Part shown: positions 58,965-64,000 of the stretch, piece by piece
Numbering within the stretch: the first letter of the stretch is position 1
How the letters are laid out: every line of letters begins with the position of its first letter
Notes under the pieces: model-generated
Database searches by the model: none
What the model was told of the DNA's origin: nothing
What the model saw: only the letters and a program-made list of their open reading frames with translations
Source: Methanopyrus sp. SNP6
GTDB taxonomy: Archaea > JAADCQ01 > Methanopyri > Methanopyrales > Methanopyraceae
Reading direction: 5' to 3'
NCBI RefSeq assembly: GCF_002201895.1
Contig: NZ_CP019436.1
Coordinates: 1,054,001-1,118,000 of the forward strand
Length of the DNA: 64,000 bases
Translations under genes and position numbers: made by a program

Positions 58965-61712
58965 ATGAAGGTTGATCCCTCGGAGTTCGAGCTGGAGTTC
59001 TTCGAGGAGATCGGGTTCGAGCGCAAGCGTTGTCCCGAGTGCGGCGAGTACTTCTGGGGACCGCCGGAGGCCGAGGTGTGTAACGAGACTCCGTGCGTCG
59101 AGTATTCATTCATCGGTGACCCACCGGCGTCCGTGAAACTGGACGTGTGGGAAGCCGGAGAGGAGTTCCTCCGGTTTTTCGAACGGCACGACCACGAAGT
59201 CCTCGACCGCTACCCCGTCGCCGCCAGATGGCGGGATGACATCCACCTTACGATCGCCTCGATAGCCTGCTTCCAACCCTGGGTGACCTCGGGGGAAGTC
59301 CCTCCGCCCGCCAACCCCCTAGTGATCAACCAGCCCTGTATCCGGCTCAATGACATCGACAACGTGGGCAGGACTGGGCGGCACTTCACGCTCTTCCACA
59401 TGGGAGGACATCACGCCTTCAACAACCACCCTCACGACCGGAAGGACGTCTACTGGAAGGAGGAAACCGTGCGCCTGTGCTACGAGTTTACCGTGGAGAA
59501 GCTCGGAATCCCAGATGAGAAGATCGCGTTCAAGGAGTCGTGGTGGGAGGGCGGCGGTAACGCGGGCCCGTGCTTCGAGGTGGTAGTCGACGGACTCGAA
59601 CTCGCGACGCTTGTGTTCATGCAGTACGAACAGGTGGGAGGGAAGTACAGGGAACTACCTCAGAAGATTGTCGACACCGGGTACGGTATCGAGCGGTACG
59701 CGTGGATAACTACCGGAGAACCAACGGCGTACGACGCTGTCTTCGGAGACCTCGTGAACGCCACTGCTCACGACCTCGGTGTGGAGATCGACGGGGAGGC
59801 CCGTGAGATCCTCGGTGAGCTGGCCAGGGTCGCGGGTCTGATGGACGTCGAGACTGAGTCCGACCTGCGGGTCTTGCGGGAGCGCGTGGCACGGAGACTG
59901 GACCTGGACGTAAACGAGTTGGTACGGGTCGCCGAGCCGGTCGAGTTCTTGTACGGGATCCTGGACCACGCCAGATGTCTCACGTTCATGCTAGGTGACG
60001 GTGTCGTCCCGTCCAACGCCGGCGAGGGCTATCTGGCTCGGCTCGTGATCCGTAGGGTACTTCGCCTGCTGGACGGTCTGAACGCCGAGCGTGAGTACTT
60101 GCTGGAGGTCGTCGAGAGGGTCCTCGAGGACCTACGCGGTACGTACCCGGAGCTCGCGGAACGTGAGGAATACATCAGAGATGCCTTGGAATGTGAGATC
60201 GACCGCTACATCCGGGCGTTAAAACGCGGGAGGAGGGAGGTCAGGAAGCGCCTTGAGGAGAAGGGCAAACTGTCCTTCGAAGACTTAGTCGAGCTTTACG
60301 ACTCCCACGGTATCCCACCTGAAGTGGCGCGCGAGATAGCCGAGGACGAGGGCGTCGAGATCGAAGTGCCGGACGACTTCTACTCACGTATAGCCGAGCG
60401 ACACGAAGGTCCCGAAGAAGTCGAGGAAGGCCTCGAAGAGCTGGAGAGGATCGCAGTGGAGGAGGAACTACCGGAGACGGAGCTCGCCTTCTACGACGAC
60501 GAGAAGCGATTCGAGTTCAAGGCAGAGGTGATCGGCACCTTCGAAGTGAACGGCGACACTTGGGTCGTCTTGGACCGCACGTACTTCTATCCGGAGGGAG
60601 GTGGTCAGGAGACAGACTTCGGTATGATGCGCTGGAAGGATGGAGAAGCCGAAGTTAGGGAGGTCCAGAAGGTACGTGGAGTGGTCTTCCACCGTATCGA
60701 CGGGGACGTACCGCCCGAAGGTGCCGAAGTCGAGTGCGAGGTGGATAGCGAGCGCAGGATGCGCCTAACCAGGAACCACACGGCGACCCACGTGATCCTC
60801 GAGGCCGCCCGACGCGTCCTCGGCGACCACGTCTGGCAAGCCGGTGCCCACAAATCCACTGACGAGGCACGTCTCGACATAACCCACCACAGGCGGATTT
60901 CCGACGAGGAGCTTCGGGAGATCGAGCGTCTCGCCAACGAGATCGTGATGAAGAACCTACCCGTCAACAAGCGGTTCATGGACCGGAACGAGGCGGAGCG
61001 GCGGTACGGGTTCGAGCTGTACCAGGGTGGTGTGGTTCCGGGACGCGAGATCCGGGTTGTGGAAATCGAAGGCTGGAACGTACAGGCATGTGCGGGTACG
61101 CACTGCGACAACACCGGTGAGATCGGTCCGATAAAGATCGTGGGTCGAGAACGTATCCAAGACGGCGTGGAGAGGATCAAGTTCGCCGCCGGCGAGGCGG
61201 CCCTGGAACGCACTTGGGAGACCGAAGACCTGTTGCGCGAGACGTGCGAGGTACTCCGGGTGAATCCGGAGAACCTTCCCAAGACCGTGAAGAGGTTTTT
61301 CGAGGAGTGGAAGGAGCAGAGGAAGCGGATTGGGCGCTTGGAGAGGGAGTTGGTGGAAGCGAAATTACGTGCAGCGCCGGCGGAGGGTCGTCGTGTCGGC
61401 GATCTTAAGGTCACTCTCGTGAAGCTGGAGGGCGTTGAGGTCGGTTCCGTGGCCGGTACAGTCGAAGATCTCGTCGAGGAGCATGAGGATCTGGTCTTGG
61501 TGGCTAAAATAGTATCCAACGGATCCTGTCAGGTCGTCGTGGGTTCGGGCGAATCAGCGCCGCCGGCTGGTGAGATAATCCGTGAAATAGGGAAATTAGT
61601 CGAAGGCGGCGGCGGTGGGGACGAGCGACTGGCTCAGGGCGGTGGGCGGAACCCCGACGGGTTAACCGAAGATCGGCTGGTGGAGATCGTTGAAGATCTC
61701 GCCGGGGGATGA
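58965..61712 (+). CDS. alaS: Alanyl-tRNA synthetase
   Basis: 915-residue class II synthetase of the archaeal type: N-terminal CPECGEYFWGPPEAEVC zinc-like patch, class II core (HMGGHHAFNNHP, NAGPCFEVVVDG), editing domain with HTATH near 605 and CAGTHC near 709, and a C-terminal Ala-RNA dimerisation region ending GGGGDERLAQGGG. ATG at 58965 has GGGGTGA 5 nt upstream; the frame begins at 58908. A short CG-rich hairpin follows the stop. Confidence 0.96.
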   Translation: MKVDPSEFELEFFEEIGFERKRCPECGEYFWGPPEAEVCNETPCVEYSFIGDPPASVKLDVWEAGEEFLRFFERHDHEVLDRYPVAARWRDDIHLTIASIACFQPWVTSGEVPPPANPLVINQPCIRLNDIDNVGRTGRHFTLFHMGGHHAFNNHPHDRKDVYWKEETVRLCYEFTVEKLGIPDEKIAFKESWWEGGGNAGPCFEVVVDGLELATLVFMQYEQVGGKYRELPQKIVDTGYGIERYAWITTGEPTAYDAVFGDLVNATAHDLGVEIDGEAREILGELARVAGLMDVETESDLRVLRERVARRLDLDVNELVRVAEPVEFLYGILDHARCLTFMLGDGVVPSNAGEGYLARLVIRRVLRLLDGLNAEREYLLEVVERVLEDLRGTYPELAEREEYIRDALECEIDRYIRALKRGRREVRKRLEEKGKLSFEDLVELYDSHGIPPEVAREIAEDEGVEIEVPDDFYSRIAERHEGPEEVEEGLEELERIAVEEELPETELAFYDDEKRFEFKAEVIGTFEVNGDTWVVLDRTYFYPEGGGQETDFGMMRWKDGEAEVREVQKVRGVVFHRIDGDVPPEGAEVECEVDSERRMRLTRNHTATHVILEAARRVLGDHVWQAGAHKSTDEARLDITHHRRISDEELREIERLANEIVMKNLPVNKRFMDRNEAERRYGFELYQGGVVPGREIRVVEIEGWNVQACAGTHCDNTGEIGPIKIVGRERIQDGVERIKFAAGEAALERTWETEDLLRETCEVLRVNPENLPKTVKRFFEEWKEQRKRIGRLERELVEAKLRAAPAEGRRVGDLKVTLVKLEGVEVGSVAGTVEDLVEEHEDLVLVAKIVSNGSCQVVVGSGESAPPAGEIIREIGKLVEGGGGGDERLAQGGGRNPDGLTEDRLVEIVEDLAGG

Positions 61713-62031
61713 AGAACACCCCCGGCACCGAGGACGGCCGGTGAGGAGGGTGGTCCTTACGCCCTGACCCCCCACCGTTCCGCTCTCGGTCTGCTCCTCG
61801 CCCCGCTCCCTATTTATGCGAGTTGGTTCGACCGGCGGCCGGCGCGGAGACTGTATAGGACGACTATTTACTATCTCTTAAATTGCGGCCCTCGCTCACA
61901 TGCGGCTTCCGGGTGGGAAGCGTTTCTTCCCAATATAGATAGTACGAGATTCGCCGGGTCCGATCCTCTGGAAGGCTTCAAGAGCTACGAAATTTTCAGT
62001 CGCACAAATGTCGGTGTGAGAGGGAGGCCAG
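61713..62031. other. 319-bp convergent spacer with strong secondary structure
   Basis: No coding frame is convincing. After alaS comes CACCG...CGGTG (61729-61746) and a GGTGG/CCACC plus GAGGAG/CTCCTC nested repeat (about 61744-61805), suggesting an alaS terminator or an RNA. An AT-rich block (ctatttactatctcttaaat, 61863-61882) looks promoter-like. About 25 bp downstream are two mutually exclusive hairpins: GCTTCC-GGGTG-GGAAGC (61905-61921) and GGGAA-gcgtttc-TTCCC (61915-61931). This could be a small RNA gene or attenuator. No match to SRP RNA, RNase P RNA or tRNA features was recognised. Confidence 0.4.
61729..61746 (+). terminator. Possible structured end of the ileS-alaS transcript
   Basis: CACCG aggacggc CGGTG forms a G/C stem 17 nt after the alaS stop. 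Archaeal termination usually needs T-runs, and none follows, so this may be a 3'-end stabilising hairpin rather than a true terminator. Confidence 0.3.
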
Positions 62032-63807
62032 TCAGAGCTCGTGACGCAGGCGCTCCTTATGCTCCTGCTTTTTGCCGTCCACGAACGAGTCTACTGGCGC
62101 CAGGTATCCGGTAACCCTTGACCATATCGTGCACTTACGGCCGCACTCTGGACACTGTTCGACCACTCCCTCGTAGGTACGCTGGCACCGGTCGCACACG
62201 CTGTAATCCCTGGTGATCGCGAGGAATCCTATCGTGTTCCGACGGAGCACGCGCACGGTCAGCTTCATGAGGCTCTTCGGGTCCGTCCGCTCCCCGAGCC
62301 AGAAGTGGGTGATGTGGCCTCCTAAGGTCATGGGATGGAACCTCGCCTCGATCTCGGCCCGCTCGACGACGTTTACATCCTCGTCGTACGGCACATGACA
62401 CGAATTCGTGAGGTAGGGACGGCGCTCTGTACCACGTACCCTCGCGTCCGGGTACTTCTCCAGATACTTCCTGGCAAGGCGTTCGGCGGCCGATTCGGCA
62501 GGTGACTGTACGACAGACCACCTGCGTCCATCCCGCTCGTGAAACTCCTCTCGCACGTCGTTCAGCTCCTCCAGCACCCGCTCGGCCAGACGCATCGCAG
62601 AGTGATCTTCCCAGAAGCCGTACCCCGTGAGGACCTCGATCGCTTCGGCCAGCCCGACGAACCCGAGGCTCCACGTCGTGTGCTCGTACCGGAAGTAGTA
62701 CTCCCCATCCGGCTTCCAACGCTGGCATCCGTCGTACAGTCCTGCCTCCAGGCACTTCTTGACGCATCTCCACCGCGCCAGGAGGGCCTCTCTAGCTATC
62801 TCGCAGTAGTCGCTGATTTTCTCCAGGAACTCGTCCTCATCGCGTGATTCATGGGCTAAGAGTGGTAAGTTCAGAGTGATGTACTCGAAGTTACCGGTGC
62901 GGATGGTGTCGATCTTCCAGTCTCCGGTCCAGTTGGTGGCGAGACACGTCCTGCATCCCATGTAGTTCACGTTCTCACCCACGAGCTTTCGCCAGTCCCT
63001 ATTGAGCATGTTGGCGAAGTACACGGCCCCATTCTCGGCCGCGACCTCGAAGGCGAGCTCTAGTGTCTCCCTATCATAGCCTGGTCGGACCTTCACGATT
63101 ATCTGCGGGAACTTAAGCGGAGCTCCCGCAGCGTCGCCCTCCAGCTGCACGTCCAGGAGGGCTCTAGCGAACATAATGGCTTCTTCCTCGAAATCGCCGT
63201 AAGTACCCACGATCTTCCCACCAGGACCGACGGCGGGCTCGTCCTCTAAGAAGTCCGGACACGAGAGTTCCAGGTTCACGTTCGTGAAGGCGGGTTGTCC
63301 TCCTCGGGCCACTAAGTCCTGGGTGGCTTCGAACATCATGATCTGGGCGAGTTGTCGTACTTCTTCGTAGGATAGTCCCTCTTCAGCGATGTAAGGGGCT
63401 ACTAGGAAGTTAACGAAATCCTGTCCCTGACCGCCTGCAAAGAAGTTCTGAGAAGTCATCAGCCATTTCAGGATGTGGAGCACTGCAACCTCCGAGTGCT
63501 TAGCGGGCTTACTCACGCAAGTCAGCCTGCCGATCGGGTTCTGGGCGTATAAACCGTACTTCAATACCCATCGGCAGTCGTGCTGACAGCAGTTCGATCT
63601 GGTTAGCGCGTAGTCAAGGTCGTGGATGTGGATGTACCCTTCCAAGTGCGCCTGAGCCGTCTTACTATCAAGTACGTGCTTAAGGAAGTGGCGTTTTTGC
63701 CACTTATCCTGGAAGATCTTCGAGACGACTTCCGGAGTCGGTAGTATGTTGGCGTTACGAGTGACTCTGAGTGGTTCCTCAAGGACTTCCTCTGGAATCC
63801 CAGTCAA
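62032..63807 (-). CDS. nrdD: Anaerobic ribonucleoside-triphosphate reductase
   Basis: Class III ribonucleotide reductase, making dNTPs with a glycyl radical. The core has EGYIHIHDLDYALTRSNCCQHD, the FFAGGQGQDFVNF loop and TNVNLELS, CRTCLATNW, SLGFVGLAEAIEVLTG, a C-terminal zinc site CDRCQRTYEG, CPECGRKC and the glycyl-radical motif SRVTGYLAPVDSF near residue 564. I start at TTG 63805-63807 with GGGGGG 5 nt upstream, giving 591 residues. The frame extends to 63945. No ATP-cone is visible in either version, so allosteric activity control would be absent or on another polypeptide. Confidence 0.92.
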   Translation of the reverse strand: MTGIPEEVLEEPLRVTRNANILPTPEVVSKIFQDKWQKRHFLKHVLDSKTAQAHLEGYIHIHDLDYALTRSNCCQHDCRWVLKYGLYAQNPIGRLTCVSKPAKHSEVAVLHILKWLMTSQNFFAGGQGQDFVNFLVAPYIAEEGLSYEEVRQLAQIMMFEATQDLVARGGQPAFTNVNLELSCPDFLEDEPAVGPGGKIVGTYGDFEEEAIMFARALLDVQLEGDAAGAPLKFPQIIVKVRPGYDRETLELAFEVAAENGAVYFANMLNRDWRKLVGENVNYMGCRTCLATNWTGDWKIDTIRTGNFEYITLNLPLLAHESRDEDEFLEKISDYCEIAREALLARWRCVKKCLEAGLYDGCQRWKPDGEYYFRYEHTTWSLGFVGLAEAIEVLTGYGFWEDHSAMRLAERVLEELNDVREEFHERDGRRWSVVQSPAESAAERLARKYLEKYPDARVRGTERRPYLTNSCHVPYDEDVNVVERAEIEARFHPMTLGGHITHFWLGERTDPKSLMKLTVRVLRRNTIGFLAITRDYSVCDRCQRTYEGVVEQCPECGRKCTIWSRVTGYLAPVDSFVDGKKQEHKERLRHEL

Positions 63808-63945
63808 CCCCTCCCCCCGTAACGGCCTTGGGAACCTCCTGTAAGCCCCCTTCGCCCACGACCGGACGTAGGCGCGACGTAGATAGGTGGTGTTGAACGT
63901 ACGGGCGGATTGAACTTCACAAGCTTTTCCGTTAAGAAAAAACAC
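63808..63945 (-). promoter_or_regulatory. nrdD upstream region with TATA-like block
   Basis: On the minus strand gtgttttttcttaac (63931-63945) is AT-rich and could be a promoter; a start near 63905 would give a leader of about 100 nt before TTG 63807. Alternatively this stretch encodes an N-terminal extension with basic residues (TTYLRRAYVRSWAKGAYRRF). The two readings cannot be separated here. Confidence 0.35.
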
Positions 63946-63954
63946 GGGTCATGG

Positions 63955-64000
63955 TTACGGTCCTCCCAAGACGTGCCGGAACCAATCCAATACCTCGAAA
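63955..64000 (-). CDS. Possible 3' end of an upstream gene (partial)
   Basis: The minus strand at the window edge reads FEVLDWFRHVLGGP and then TAA at 63955-63957. This looks like the helical C-terminus of a gene whose body lies beyond base 64000. Only 14 codons are visible, so support is weak. Confidence 0.3.
   Translation of the reverse strand, partial: FEVLDWFRHVLGGP

Noticed and set aside
61826-61838. GGTTCGACC resembling a tRNA T-loop
   Set aside because: No 5-bp T-stem, anticodon arm or acceptor stem could be built around it on either strand.

Overview
The window reads as chromosome of a hyperthermophilic methanogenic archaeon, almost certainly Methanopyrus kandleri or a very close relative. 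This is an inference: I recognise the style (about 58-60% GC, very Glu/Asp-rich proteins, many GTG and TTG starts, G-run Shine-Dalgarno sites, genes overlapping by 1-7 nt) and the content. The content includes TBP and TFB, ribosomal proteins L14e, L22, S3 and L29, SUI1, Gar1, PAN, the coenzyme F420 enzymes CofG and CofH, 2-phosphoglycerate kinase for cyclic 2,3-diphosphoglycerate, and archaeal Rpp29. No rRNA, tRNA, CRISPR array, insertion sequence or prophage is visible.

Layout. 1-7.1 kb: the start of an exported protein, ilvC behind rpl14e, a membrane protein, a Ski2-like helicase and an exported helical protein. 7.1-13.4 kb: a CofE-like protein, TBP, an AnmK-like kinase, the L22-S3-L29-SUI1 cluster, a METTL25-like methyltransferase, Rpp29, and an NfeD/SPFH pair whose SPFH gene is broken by two homopolymer frameshifts. 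13.4-23.7 kb: a flavin disulfide reductase, MetRS, two paralogous polytopic membrane loci (one intact, one split at a G4 run), a glycosyltransferase-like gene, hisB, TFB and Gar1. 23.7-32.6 kb: a ferredoxin, an HTH-PhoU / FtsZ-like / ribbon-helix-helix mini-operon, argJ, an ornithine cyclodeaminase-type gene, 2PGK, a CBS protein and a CYTH protein. 32.6-43.4 kb: a ClC channel, a run of same-strand genes ending in PAN, a GT2 glycosyltransferase, an NADH-oxidase-like flavoprotein, and an MgtE-half / MgtE-half / PhoU-TrkA_C / HTH-Zn-ribbon operon. 43.4-51.7 kb: a five-gene fully overlapping minus operon containing truA, then GlmU-like and GlmM-like enzymes and a tRNA G10 methyltransferase. 51.7-64 kb: a C/D box sRNA, a radical SAM/SPASM protein, cofH-cofG, ileS, alaS, a structured spacer and nrdD.

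Functional themes. Activated amino-sugar synthesis (GlmM to GlmU) sits beside tRNA modification. Arginine/ornithine metabolism is paired (argJ and the cyclodeaminase). F420 biosynthesis is represented by cofG/cofH, and an additional CofE-family protein lies elsewhere. Basal transcription factors TBP and TFB lie 14 kb apart.

The most notable signals are four. (1) A textbook dual-guide C/D box sRNA has its C box overlapping the stop codon of a tRNA methyltransferase gene. (2) Several closely spaced divergent gene pairs share one G/C inverted repeat that supplies the Shine-Dalgarno site on both strands. (3) A small operon combines a divergent tubulin/FtsZ-fold protein with a ribbon-helix-helix protein. 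(4) Two genes are disrupted exactly at short homopolymer runs.
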